A stretch of 18,769 nucleotides of DNA from Betaproteobacteria bacterium (GTDB lineage Bacteria; Pseudomonadota; Gammaproteobacteria; Burkholderiales; Usitatibacteraceae), in assembly GCA_012274175.1 (NCBI GenBank), contig JAAOZZ010000040.1, positions 1 through 18,769 of the forward strand. The letters are read 5' to 3'. Under the pieces are notes generated by a model that was not told the origin of the DNA, did no database searches, and worked only from the letters and a program-made list of their open reading frames with translations. Shown here piece after piece: positions 6,366 through 13,888 of the stretch. Position 1 is the stretch's first letter, and each line of letters opens with the position of its first letter. Both the position numbers and the translations under genes were made by a program.

Positions 6366-8645
6366 CTAGCCGCGCATCGCGGCGAGCACCGACTCGTGCG
6401 TGAGCGGCACGCGCCGCACGGGAGCGCCGATGGCGTCGTGCAAGGCGTTGGCGATCGCGGCGGCGACCGGGCGCGTGCTGGGCTCGCCGGCGCCGTAGAT
6501 CTTCGCACCCGGCTCGTTGCCCAGCATCACGATGTCCACGGCATCGGGCACTTCCATCATGTCGACGACCGGATAGGTGATCCAGTCCACCGAAAGCACG
6601 CGCGTGGGATCGAAGCGCACGGCCTCGTGCATCGCGCGGCTCATGGCCTGCATGAGGTTCGCCTCGATCGTGCCGGCGAGGCTGCGGGGATTCACGACGA
6701 AACCGCAATCGTGGGCGACCGTGAAGCGGCGCACGCGGTAGCGCCCGCTCGACGGATCGACCGCGACTTCCGCCACGATCGCGACCACCGTGCCATGGCG
6801 CGGCGCGTACGACAGCCCCTGTCCCACGAGCAATCCACCCTCCTTCGCGCGCCGCGGCTTCGTGCGCGGCCGCCATTGCGCCTTCTGCGCCGCGGCACGC
6901 ACCACCGCCTTCTCGCGAGCCTGCTTCAGGTAGCGTAGCCGGAACTCCACCGGATCGACCTGGGCCGCGTAGGCCACCTCGTCGACGAACGATTCCGAGG
7001 CGAAGCAGGTGGACGGCCCGTCGGGATCGCGCAGGTGCGCGGTACGCAGCGCCGTGCCCAGCGACTGGTCCCACGGCAGGATGTGGCTCGCCTTGCGCTT
7101 CGCGGGGAATGCGTAGCTCTCGTCGGAGAACTTGTGCTCGTCGTGGCTCTCGGCCGGGTAACCGCCGATGAGCTGCCCGGCGAGCGATTGGCCGGGAACG
7201 TCGGTGCCCGAGCGGCGCAGCTGCCCGGAGAACCCGCGCGCATCGTAGTCCCACGCGGTGACGTTGCCTTCGCCATCGAGCCCGGCGCGCAGGTGGAATG
7301 CGGCGGGCGGGCCCTTCGGGTCCCAGCCGGTGCCGTCGGCGCGCATGTACTGCAGGCGCACGGGACGGCCCACCGCGTGCGACAGCAGCGCGGCGTCCAT
7401 GGCACAGTCGTCGGCGTCGTTCATGCCGTAGGATCCCGGGCCCGGCATCCAGATCACGCGCACTTTCCCGGCGGGCAGCCCGAGGAGCTGCGCCACGGCC
7501 CCGCGCAGGGGATACGGCTTCTGTCCTCCGGCCCATACGATCGCGCCGCCGTCGCGCACGTCGGCCACCGCGCAGGCCGGGCCCATGGACGCATGGGACT
7601 GAAACGGGTACTCGTAGCGCGCCTCGACCCGGCTCGCGGCCGCGGCGAGCGCCGCCTCCACGTCGCCGTGCACGTCCTCGCTCTTGCTGACCTTCGGGCG
7701 GCCCGTGCGCAGGTGCTCGTAGAGCGCGTCGTAGCTCGCCCAGTAGAGCGGCCCGGGACGGGACCATTCGACCCGCAGCCGGCGCGCGGCCTCGATCGCC
7801 TGCTCCTCGCGCTCGCACACGACGCCCACGAAATCGCCCTTGCGCACGACGCGCACGAGCCCGGGCAGCGACGCGTCCTCGTCCACGTGCAGCAGCCGCG
7901 CGTGCGCCTCCGGCGGGCGGATCACGCGCCCATGCAGCATCCCGGGCACGCGCAGGTCCGCCGCATAGCGATACTCGGCCCGCATCTTGGGCGCGATGTC
8001 CATGCGCGCCACCGGCCGGCCGACGATGCGGTACTCCTTGGGATCCTTGCAGCGCGGATCCTTCTCCACTTTCACGTGGAACTGCCGGTCGCCGAGCAGC
8101 TCGCCGTAGCTCACGCGCTTCGAAGGCTGCGCCGACGCGTACACGATTCCCTCGTCCACGCGCAGGTCGGCCGCGGGAACGCCGAGGCGCGACGAAGCGA
8201 GCGCCAGCAGCGTCGAGCGTGCCTGCGCGCCGGCCTTGCGCAGCGCCTCCCCGCCCTTCATGACGCCGTTCGAGGAGCCGGTTCCGCGCTGGTTCACGGT
8301 GGTCGCGGTATCGCCCATGACGATCGTCACGCGCTCGAGCGGAACGTCGAGCTCCTCGGCCACGATCTGCGCAAACGAGGTGCCCACGCCCATTCCCGCC
8401 TCGATCTTGCCCACGCTCGCGCTAACCGAGCCGTCGGATGCGATGCGCAGCCAGGAATCGAGCAACGCGGGATCCACCTTCGCGGGCCAGGCCGTGCCCG
8501 GCCGGGGAAACTCCGCGGCGGCGGTATCAGGCCCGGCGAGCGTGGCGCAGCCGGGAACTGCAAACGAAACCACGAGGGCCCCGCCGCCCTTCAGGAAATC
8601 GCGCCGCGTGAAGCCGCGCTGGGTGACGACGAAATCAGGGCCCAT
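6366..8645 (-). CDS. iorB: Molybdenum hydroxylase large subunit, IorB / aldehyde dehydrogenase type
   Basis: The 759-residue protein begins with a twin-arginine signal (TRRDFLKGGG, Arg14-Arg15), followed by a hydrophobic segment and the sequence FAVPGC. The rest is the xanthine-oxidase-family molybdopterin-binding subunit in the isoquinoline 1-oxidoreductase beta layout. Visible elements are VGKIEAGMGVGTSFAQIVAEEL near residue 80, VNQRGTGSSNGVMKGG, PGPGSYGMNDADD in the middle, and the C-terminal GAGEPSTRP, whose Glu (about residue 721) is the expected catalytic base. The enzyme hydroxylates N-heterocycles or oxidises aldehydes using water, passing electrons through IorA. It starts 2 bases after the iorA stop and ends with TAG. 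A c-type cytochrome acceptor is not fused, although one is encoded at 13462. The substrate is not known. Confidence 0.9.
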   Translation of the reverse strand: MGPDFVVTQRGFTRRDFLKGGGALVVSFAVPGCATLAGPDTAAAEFPRPGTAWPAKVDPALLDSWLRIASDGSVSASVGKIEAGMGVGTSFAQIVAEELDVPLERVTIVMGDTATTVNQRGTGSSNGVMKGGEALRKAGAQARSTLLALASSRLGVPAADLRVDEGIVYASAQPSKRVSYGELLGDRQFHVKVEKDPRCKDPKEYRIVGRPVARMDIAPKMRAEYRYAADLRVPGMLHGRVIRPPEAHARLLHVDEDASLPGLVRVVRKGDFVGVVCEREEQAIEAARRLRVEWSRPGPLYWASYDALYEHLRTGRPKVSKSEDVHGDVEAALAAAASRVEARYEYPFQSHASMGPACAVADVRDGGAIVWAGGQKPYPLRGAVAQLLGLPAGKVRVIWMPGPGSYGMNDADDCAMDAALLSHAVGRPVRLQYMRADGTGWDPKGPPAAFHLRAGLDGEGNVTAWDYDARGFSGQLRRSGTDVPGQSLAGQLIGGYPAESHDEHKFSDESYAFPAKRKASHILPWDQSLGTALRTAHLRDPDGPSTCFASESFVDEVAYAAQVDPVEFRLRYLKQAREKAVVRAAAQKAQWRPRTKPRRAKEGGLLVGQGLSYAPRHGTVVAIVAEVAVDPSSGRYRVRRFTVAHDCGFVVNPRSLAGTIEANLMQAMSRAMHEAVRFDPTRVLSVDWITYPVVDMMEVPDAVDIVMLGNEPGAKIYGAGEPSTRPVAAAIANALHDAIGAPVRRVPLTHESVLAAMRG

Positions 8646-8647
8646 GG

Positions 8648-9130
8648 TCAGGTCCTCCGTGCGGCGGCCATGCGCGAGGCGGCGAGCTTCACCGCGCGCA
8701 GGATGCTCATGTGCGTCCCGCAACGGCACTTGAGGCCCGAAAGTCCGCGCCGGATCTGGTCCTCGCCCAGGTTCGGATCGGCGTCGAGCAGTGCCGCAGC
8801 CGTCATGATCCATCCATTGATGCAGTAGCCGCACTGCGCCGCCTGCTCGTCGATGAACGCCTGCTGCACGGTGTGCAGCGCGCCTGCGCGAGCGAGTCCC
8901 TCGATCGTGGTGACGGTCGCGTTGCGCGCGGATGCCACGGGGGTGATGCACGAGCGCACCGCGGCGCCGCCCAGATGCACGGTGCATGCTCCGCATTGTC
9001 CGAGGCCGCATCCGAATTTCGGGCCCGCGAGCCCCAGATCATTGCGAAGGACATAGAGCAGCGGCGTGGACGGCTCGGCTAGAAGGCTCGCGCTACGCCC
9101 GTTGACGGTCATCTCGATGGTTTCTTCCAT
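8648..9130 (-). CDS. iorA: Molybdenum hydroxylase [2Fe-2S] small subunit, IorA type
   Basis: The 160-residue protein has both [2Fe-2S] clusters of this family. The N-terminal plant-type cluster uses Cys41, Cys46, Cys49 and Cys61 (GCGLGQCGACTVH ... RSC). The C-terminal helical cluster uses Cys100, Cys103, Cys135 and Cys137 (QCGYC ... KCRCG). It relays electrons from the Mo site in IorB to an external acceptor. There is no signal peptide, so it is presumably exported by the Tat pathway together with IorB, which carries the RR signal. ATG 9130 follows a good promoter at 9185-9156, and TGA is 2 bases before iorB. All cluster ligands are present and the length is normal. Confidence 0.94.
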   Translation of the reverse strand: MEETIEMTVNGRSASLLAEPSTPLLYVLRNDLGLAGPKFGCGLGQCGACTVHLGGAAVRSCITPVASARNATVTTIEGLARAGALHTVQQAFIDEQAAQCGYCINGWIMTAAALLDADPNLGEDQIRRGLSGLKCRCGTHMSILRAVKLAASRMAAARRT

Positions 9131-9151
9131 GGGAATGCCTTTCCGGTGACA

Positions 9152-9185
9152 ACGCTATATAGCGTCGCGGCGGCAGCGGGGTCAA
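9152..9185 (-). promoter_or_regulatory. iorAB promoter with a 14-bp palindrome over the -10 box
   Basis: On the minus strand TTGACC (9185-9180) is followed after 18 bases by TATATA (9161-9156). The -10 box is the centre of a perfect palindrome, ACGCTATATAGCGT (9152-9165). A dimeric repressor bound there would block polymerase. The predicted start is near 9149, about 20 bases before the ATG. Confidence 0.6.
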
Positions 9186-9224
9186 TATCCGGCCGCCACG
9201 TTCCGCCGACAGGAAAACCACGCC

Positions 9225-10862
9225 TCAGCGCGCGGGAGGCGCGACTTCGAAGATCCAGAGGTCGTCGGCAACGACGGCGACGGGCCTGCGGCCCCGCAAG
9301 CCGGCGAAGGGATCGCCGTCGAGGTAGCTGCCCGCGAGGTTGGTGGCCGAGATCGCGGCGTAGCGCGGCGGGTGCTGCGGGTCGAGCGGATGGGACGGCA
9401 GCTCGAAGAAGCTGGGCATCGGCACATAGCGGATGCCGTAGCCCTCGGGCAGCGCGGAGCCGAAGTAGCTCAGGTAGATCGTGTCCAGGCCGCGAGCCTT
9501 CATGTAGTCGCGCAGCGCGAAGAGTCCCTGGCCCCAGTCGGTGTTCGAATCCACCAGCGTGTCGTAGGGCGCCATCCGCCCCGCGACGTACTCGCTCAGG
9601 TAAGGCAGGAAGTACGGATAGTGGACCGTCACCGAGGCCACGTTCCACGCGACGAGCAGCGCCACGACCCCGCGCAGCGCCACGCCCGAGCGCCGCCATG
9701 CGCTCGCGAGTCCCTGCGCCACCAGCACGCACGCGAACGGCATGATCGGCAGCGCGTGGCGAACGCCGATGTTCAGCCGCGTGGCCATGACCGAGGCGAG
9801 GAAGAGGATCGCGGCGACCGCCCACGCGCGCGACGGGTGGGACAGGAGCTCGCGCGCCGAGCGGCCGCGCAGCGCGAGCCACGCGCCGGTGAGCGCGATC
9901 AGCGACAGCGCGTGCAGCGCGGCCGGCGTCTTCAGGAGGAACGCCACGGGAAAGAAATACCACCAGCCGGTCGTGCTGCGGTTGCCCAGCAGGACCGCCG
10001 GGATGCCGCCGTTGCCGTGGGACGCGTGGCTCAGGTTGTAGCCTAGCCCCTGGAAGAACTGCGCGAGGCTCCAGTCGCCCCGGTACACCGCGACCAGCGT
10101 GGCGTAGACGATCGCGCAGTACAGGGGGATGCCGAGCGCGATGGAGCGCCGCCACCGCGCATCGCGCCAGCGCCCCGACAGCGCCTCGATCGCCACCAGC
10201 ACCACGAGGATCGGGCCCGCGATGGCGCCGCTGAACTTCACGCACACGGCGATCGCGGACGCGAACGAGGCCGCGGCCACCGCGCCCGGAGTGGGCGAAC
10301 GGGCGGCGCGGTCCACGAGGTGCACCGCCACGAAGAGCGCCAACGCGAGCGGCACGTCGTTGTACGAGATGCCCGAATGGGCGAGCACATCGGGAAGGAA
10401 CGCGACCAGGGTAGCGGCGAGCAACGCGGCGCCGTCGCCCAGCGTGCGCCGGGAAAGCGCGAAGGTCGCGAACACCAGCAACGTGCCCAGCAGCACGGCG
10501 ATCGTCCGGGCGCCCGCCGCGATGCGCTCCGGGGAATTTCCCGCGCCCCAGTAGAACGCCTGCGCGTAGGGGTAGCGCAGCGCGTAGTCCCAATGCTCCG
10601 GCTCCTCGGCGGGATAGCGCGCGCCCGCGAGCCACACCGGGAATCCGTAGACGTATTGCATGATCGGCGGATGGTCCACCACGAGTCTGAAGTCGCCGGT
10701 ATGGAAGCCCCGGGCGCCCGCGGCCGGAAAGAGGATCTCGTCGAACGTGGTCGAATTGCGCAGCATCGCGGTGCCCGCGAGCCCGGCGAAGGCCACCAGC
10801 AGCGCGGCGAGCGCGAGGCGATAGCCCCGGATCGCGTGTCCCGAACGCGCCACGTCGCTCAC
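9225..10862 (-). CDS. GT-C fold membrane glycosyltransferase, ArnT/PMT-like
   Basis: The 545-residue protein has many transmembrane helices (about 10 to 12). An acidic motif, TTFDE (Asp41-Glu42), follows the first helix, the place of the catalytic Asp in GT39/GT83 lipid-linked sugar transferases. A second periplasmic loop contains VDHPPIMQYVYG, and the C-terminal periplasmic domain holds VDSNTDWGQGLFALRDYMK, a motif common in this group. It probably moves a sugar from a polyprenyl phosphate to a lipid or protein acceptor on the outer face of the inner membrane. The GTG start at 10862 overlaps the methyltransferase TGA as GTGA, so the two are coupled. The acceptor and sugar cannot be told. Confidence 0.85.
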   Translation of the reverse strand: MSDVARSGHAIRGYRLALAALLVAFAGLAGTAMLRNSTTFDEILFPAAGARGFHTGDFRLVVDHPPIMQYVYGFPVWLAGARYPAEEPEHWDYALRYPYAQAFYWGAGNSPERIAAGARTIAVLLGTLLVFATFALSRRTLGDGAALLAATLVAFLPDVLAHSGISYNDVPLALALFVAVHLVDRAARSPTPGAVAAASFASAIAVCVKFSGAIAGPILVVLVAIEALSGRWRDARWRRSIALGIPLYCAIVYATLVAVYRGDWSLAQFFQGLGYNLSHASHGNGGIPAVLLGNRSTTGWWYFFPVAFLLKTPAALHALSLIALTGAWLALRGRSARELLSHPSRAWAVAAILFLASVMATRLNIGVRHALPIMPFACVLVAQGLASAWRRSGVALRGVVALLVAWNVASVTVHYPYFLPYLSEYVAGRMAPYDTLVDSNTDWGQGLFALRDYMKARGLDTIYLSYFGSALPEGYGIRYVPMPSFFELPSHPLDPQHPPRYAAISATNLAGSYLDGDPFAGLRGRRPVAVVADDLWIFEVAPPAR

Positions 10863-11632
10863 GAAGCCGCACCCGCGATGCGTCGATACACCGCGATGAG
10901 GCTCACGCCGCGCGCGTACGGCGCCGCCTTGCCTTGCATCCCGCGCAGCAGGCGCGCGCCTTCGCCCTGGAAGATCCATCGCAGGAGCGCGTTCGCAGGC
11001 TCGGGGGTGGGCTTCAGGTCCGTGCCCGCGGCGCCGGCTGCCGCGCCACGCCGACGCGCGAGCCAGCGCGCGGCGCGCACCAGCGGATAGAGCCGCGCGT
11101 TGAAATGGGAAACGAACAGGGTCTCCAGCGGCAGGCCCGCCACGGCCTCGCGCAGCATCTCCGGATCGTAGCGCCGGTAGTGCCCGAGGCTCACGTCGTG
11201 GGGACTCCAGAGGGCCATGTCCGCCGGCACCGTCACCACGAGCGCGACGCCGGGACGCATCGCGCCCGCCACCTGCGCGAGCAAGGCGCGGTCGTCGGGC
11301 ACGTGCTCGATCACGTCGTTCAGGAGCACCGCGTCCACGCTCGCGACCGCGCTCGCCGCATCGGACACCATGCCCACCCGCAGGTCGATGCCCGGATGGC
11401 GCAGGCGTCCGAACTCGATCGCGTCGGGCGAAGGGTCGTAGCCGATGCATCCGTAGTCGGGCTGGAACGCGGCGAGCGTCGCGCCCACACCGCAGCCGAT
11501 GTCGAGCACCACATTGCGGCGATCCCGCGGCGTGACGGCGTCGACCACGGAGCGCAGGATCCGCCGGCGGGCCGCGAACCACCAGTGCCGTTCCTCCACC
11601 GCCGAATGGGCCGCGAAGACTTCACGGTCCAT
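10859..11632 (-). CDS. Class I SAM-dependent methyltransferase
   Basis: The 257-residue protein shows SAM-binding motif I as VLDIGCGVGATL (about residues 42-53), an acidic residue in GYDPSPDA after strand 2, and motif DAVLLNDVIEHVPDD after strand 4. The N-terminal HSAVEERHWWFAARRRIL is a pattern of methyltransferases found beside polyprenyl-sugar transferases and in surface glycan clusters. It is translationally coupled to the GT-C gene (4-base overlap), which suggests that it modifies a sugar or lipid carrier in the same pathway. ATG 11632 starts 27 bases after the upstream Cys-rich gene. Confidence 0.85.
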   Translation of the reverse strand: MDREVFAAHSAVEERHWWFAARRRILRSVVDAVTPRDRRNVVLDIGCGVGATLAAFQPDYGCIGYDPSPDAIEFGRLRHPGIDLRVGMVSDAASAVASVDAVLLNDVIEHVPDDRALLAQVAGAMRPGVALVVTVPADMALWSPHDVSLGHYRRYDPEMLREAVAGLPLETLFVSHFNARLYPLVRAARWLARRRGAAAGAAGTDLKPTPEPANALLRWIFQGEGARLLRGMQGKAAPYARGVSLIAVYRRIAGAAS

Positions 11633-11659
11633 GGCACGCGCGCCTTTGCGTATGTCCCC

Positions 11660-12190
11660 TCACCACAGCGCCTCGCCCCGTGCGACGCGCTCGCTCATCT
11701 CCGCCTGGAACTCGGGCGGGCCGAAGCCGTAGCGCCCGCCGTCGCGCTCGTAGAAGAACGGCGAGCCGGTGCGCGCGCTCAGGTCGCGCATCCACGCGAG
11801 CAGGTCCTCGTCGGGATCGCGGCCCGCGGAGCGCAGCACGAACGCCTCGCGCCCGCGCCAGCGCATGGGGATCACCATGACGCCCAGGCGGTCGGGTCGG
11901 AAATCCTCGGGGAAGGGACTGCCCTCGCGCAGCCAGCCGCACACGAAGTCGCGGCAGGGATGCTCGGGGCGGCGCTCGTAGATGGAGCAATGGTGCTCGG
12001 CGCGGAAGAAGCACGGCTGCCCCGGCTTCATCTCGTGGCCCTCGACGACACCCACCACCCAGCCGTCGCAGCACGCCGTGCATTCGCCTCATTGCCGGGC
12101 CTTCGAGGCGATGGGAATGACCGCGCCGTGGCACTTCTTGTATTTCCTGCCGCTGCCGCAGGGGCATGGATCGTTGCGCCCGACTGGCAT
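11660..12190 (-). CDS. SEC-C motif plus CxxCxxCC metal-cluster protein, split by an in-frame TGA at the first cluster Cys
   Basis: The frame opens at ATG 12190 with [20 protein letters not shown], a textbook SEC-C zinc motif (Cys9, Cys11, Cys20, His21). It continues to ASKARQ and reaches TGA at 12091-12089. The same frame then reads [10 protein letters not shown] and, further on, [27 protein letters not shown] and a C-terminal segment, ending at TGA 11660. The second part is the YkgJ-like iron/zinc-chelating CxxCxxCC family, whose first motif normally reads C-G-x-C-T-A-C-C. Here the first C is exactly the TGA. There is no in-frame start between the TGA and the cluster; the nearest, a GTG at 12058, lies beyond the CxxCC. 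One 176-codon gene is therefore more likely than two. It is either a nonsense mutation (TGC to TGA), a sequencing error, or selenocysteine. Function in the family is unassigned. Confidence 0.7.
12043..12091 (-). other. In-frame TGA at a Cys position with a downstream hairpin, possible selenocysteine signal
   Basis: The TGA (12091-12089) is followed 20 bases later by a 7-bp stem, CGACGGC (12068-12062) with GTCGTCG (12049-12043, one G-U pair). It encloses a 12-base loop, UGGGUGGUGGGU, whose second to fourth bases are G. Bacterial SECIS hairpins lie at about this distance and have an early G in the loop. In GC-rich DNA such stems arise by chance, so this is weak support. Confidence 0.25.
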
Positions 12191-12221
12191 GGGATGCGAA
12201 AGGATACGGGGAGGCGTCCAG

Positions 12222-12227
12222 TATACT
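12222..12227 (+). promoter_or_regulatory. Candidate -10 box TATACT before the MFS gene
   Basis: TATACT matches the -10 consensus at 5 of 6 positions and lies inside the perfect palindrome AGTATACT (12220-12227), so it reads the same on the minus strand towards the SEC-C gene. No good -35 was found, so an activator or an extended element may be needed. Confidence 0.35.
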
Positions 12228-12240
12228 CGTCGCATGCTTT

Positions 12241-12253
12241 GGAACTGTGTTCC
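12241..12253. promoter_or_regulatory. Candidate operator GGAAC-TGT-GTTCC
   Basis: A perfect 5-bp inverted repeat with a 3-base spacer, 14 bases downstream of TATACT and 22 bases before the MFS ATG. It is one of three copies of the pattern in the window, all in divergent regions. Confidence 0.55.
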
Positions 12254-12274
12254 TCAGAGCGGAATGCGCGCCTG

Positions 12275-13465
12275 ATGGTCTACCTCGCGATCCTCTGCTC
12301 GCTGCTCCAGGGCATCAGCATGCGCGGGGCGAGGATGCTGGTGTCGCTCTCCGCGCTCGCCGACGGCGCGAGTTCCTTCCAGGTGGGACTGATCGGCGCG
12401 ATGTTCCCGCTCTTCCCGCTGTTGCTCGCGGTGTACGCGGGGCGGGTGTCGGACCGCATCGGCGTTCGCGCGCCCATGATCGGGGGCGCGCTCGTGATCG
12501 CCACGGGCATCCTGATTCCGCTTGCTTGGAAAGGCATCCCGGGGCTGGTGGCGAGCGGTGCCTGCATCGGCCTGGGACAGATCTTCTTCCACGTCTCGGT
12601 GCACAACCTGATCGGTGCGTTCGGCGACGGGGAAACGCGCACGCGCAACTTCTCGACCTTCTCCCTGGGCCAATCCGTCTCCGCGCTGCTGGGGCCTTCG
12701 ATGGCGGGGTTCTCCATCGACGGCTGGGGGTTCCCTCCCACCCACGTGCTGCTCGCGGCCGTGTCCCTCGTGCCGGTGGCGATCCTCCTCGTGCGGCCCT
12801 CGATCGTGCCCGCGCGCGTCGTCCCGGCCGCGGGGGACGCGGGCGGCGGAGCGCTCGAGCTCCTCGCCATCCCGGCGCTGCGCCGCACGATCATCATGAG
12901 CGGCGTGACCCTCACCGGGATCGAGCTCTTCACGTTCTATTTCCCGGTCTACGGGCGGTCCATCGGCCTCAGCGCCTCGAAGATCGGGCTGGTGATGAGC
13001 AGCTACGCGGTGGCGGCGTTCATCGTGCGCCTGGGCATGCACCATGCGTCCCGGCGACTGGGCGAGGTGGGCGTGCTCACCGCATCCCTCTTCATGGCCG
13101 GCATCACGTATTTCCTCGTGCCGCTGGTTTCCGAGGCGATCCTGCTCGCGGGCATCGCCTTCCTGCTGGGCATTGGGCTCGGGTGCGCGCAGCCCCTCAC
13201 CATCATGCTCACCTACAACCACGCCCCGAAGGGCCGCTCCGGCGAAGCGCTCGGCATGCGCCTCACGGTGAACAAGCTGACCCAGATCGCGGTGCCGGTG
13301 CTCTTCGGCGGACTGGGTTCCGCGTTCGGGCTGGTGCCGGTATTCTGGGCGAACGGCGCGTTCCTGCTGGCGGGAGGGTTCATGTCCCTCGCCGAGCGCA
13401 GGATCGCCGCGGTGCGCGGCGCCGCGGCCGCGCGCATCGCCGAACAAAAGGAGGAGGAAACATGA
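12275..13465 (+). CDS. Major facilitator superfamily transporter
   Basis: The 396-residue protein has about 12 hydrophobic helices and the MFS loop 2-3 motif GRVSDRIGVR (residues 57-66). A central loop around PARVVPAAGDAGGG separates the two halves. It moves an unidentified small solute or drug across the inner membrane. I chose ATG 12275 because the alternative TTG at 12239 would place coding sequence across the operator at 12241-12253; neither start has a strong ribosome site. The C-terminal residues EQKEEET are encoded by the AAGGAGGAGG that also serves as ribosome site for the cytochrome gene, and the TGA overlaps its ATG (ATGA). The two are therefore a coupled pair. Confidence 0.85.
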   Translation: MVYLAILCSLLQGISMRGARMLVSLSALADGASSFQVGLIGAMFPLFPLLLAVYAGRVSDRIGVRAPMIGGALVIATGILIPLAWKGIPGLVASGACIGLGQIFFHVSVHNLIGAFGDGETRTRNFSTFSLGQSVSALLGPSMAGFSIDGWGFPPTHVLLAAVSLVPVAILLVRPSIVPARVVPAAGDAGGGALELLAIPALRRTIIMSGVTLTGIELFTFYFPVYGRSIGLSASKIGLVMSSYAVAAFIVRLGMHHASRRLGEVGVLTASLFMAGITYFLVPLVSEAILLAGIAFLLGIGLGCAQPLTIMLTYNHAPKGRSGEALGMRLTVNKLTQIAVPVLFGGLGSAFGLVPVFWANGAFLLAGGFMSLAERRIAAVRGAAAARIAEQKEEET

Positions 13466-13812
13466 AAAGAACGATCGTCGCCGCAATCGCCGGGGCTTTC
13501 GCCGCCGCGTCGTTCGCCGTCGCCGCCCAGGCGCCGGCGGGAGACGCCGCGCGCGGAAAGGACCATTTCATGAAGGGCATGTGCTACACGTGCCACGGCA
13601 CCGCGGGCCTGGGCAGCCGATACGGCCCGCAGCTGGCACCCCATCCCTTGCCGTGGGAGGCGTTCGCGCACCAGGTGCGCCAACCACGGGCCTCGATGCC
13701 GCGCTACGTGCCGCAGACCTTGAGCGAGCAGGACCTCGCCGACATCTATGCCTATGTGGTGTCGGTCAAGCCCGGGCCCAAGGCGGGCGCGATTCCGCTG
13801 CTGAAAGACTGA
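13462..13812 (+). CDS. Small periplasmic monohaem cytochrome c
   Basis: The 116-residue protein has a signal peptide (MKRTIVAAIAGAFAAASFAVAAQA, about 24 residues), then the haem motif CYTCH near residue 43 and a likely axial Met in RASMPRY. The C-terminal helix SEQDLADIYAYVVSV is typical of class I cytochromes c. It would carry single electrons in the periplasm. A perfect AGGAGG ribosome site lies 9 to 12 bases before ATG 13462. Translational coupling to an MFS transporter is unusual. A plausible but unproved partner is the exported Mo-hydroxylase encoded at 6366-9130, which lacks its own cytochrome subunit. Confidence 0.92.
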   Translation: MKRTIVAAIAGAFAAASFAVAAQAPAGDAARGKDHFMKGMCYTCHGTAGLGSRYGPQLAPHPLPWEAFAHQVRQPRASMPRYVPQTLSEQDLADIYAYVVSVKPGPKAGAIPLLKD

Positions 13813-13824
13813 CCCTTTCCCCGG

Positions 13825-13873
13825 CCCTCTCCCAAGGGAGAGGGAGAAATGCGCCTTCTCCCTTGGGAGAAGG
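13825..13873. terminator. Paired 9-bp hairpins between convergent genes, REP-like
   Basis: CCCTCTCCC-AA-GGGAGAGGG (13825-13844) and CCTTCTCCC-TT-GGGAGAAGG (13854-13873) are two perfect hairpins. The two units are also near reverse complements of each other (18 of 20), so the whole can fold as one long stem. It lies between the convergent cytochrome and ThDP genes, a good place for a two-way transcription stop. Similar CCCTCTCCC/GGGAGAGGG palindromes are dispersed intergenic repeats in many high-GC proteobacteria. No U-run follows. Confidence 0.65.
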
Positions 13874-13888
13874 TCGGGATGAGGGTGG

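Noticed and set aside
7035..8828. Long open frame on the plus strand opposite iorB and iorA
   Set aside because: It runs antisense to clear Mo-hydroxylase domains, has no recognisable motif, and has the composition expected of a shadow frame.
11660..12058. Separate small protein starting at GTG 12058
   Set aside because: It would lack the entire CxxCxxCC motif that defines the family; one frame through the TGA explains the sequence better.
12239..12241. TTG as start of the MFS gene
   Set aside because: It would place the start codon beside the operator palindrome, leave no leader after the TATACT box, and has no ribosome site at proper distance.
10934..12274. N-terminal extension of the MFS gene far upstream in the same frame
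   Set aside because: It lies antisense to the methyltransferase and Cys-rich genes and has no membrane or family motifs; the MFS fold starts at 12275.
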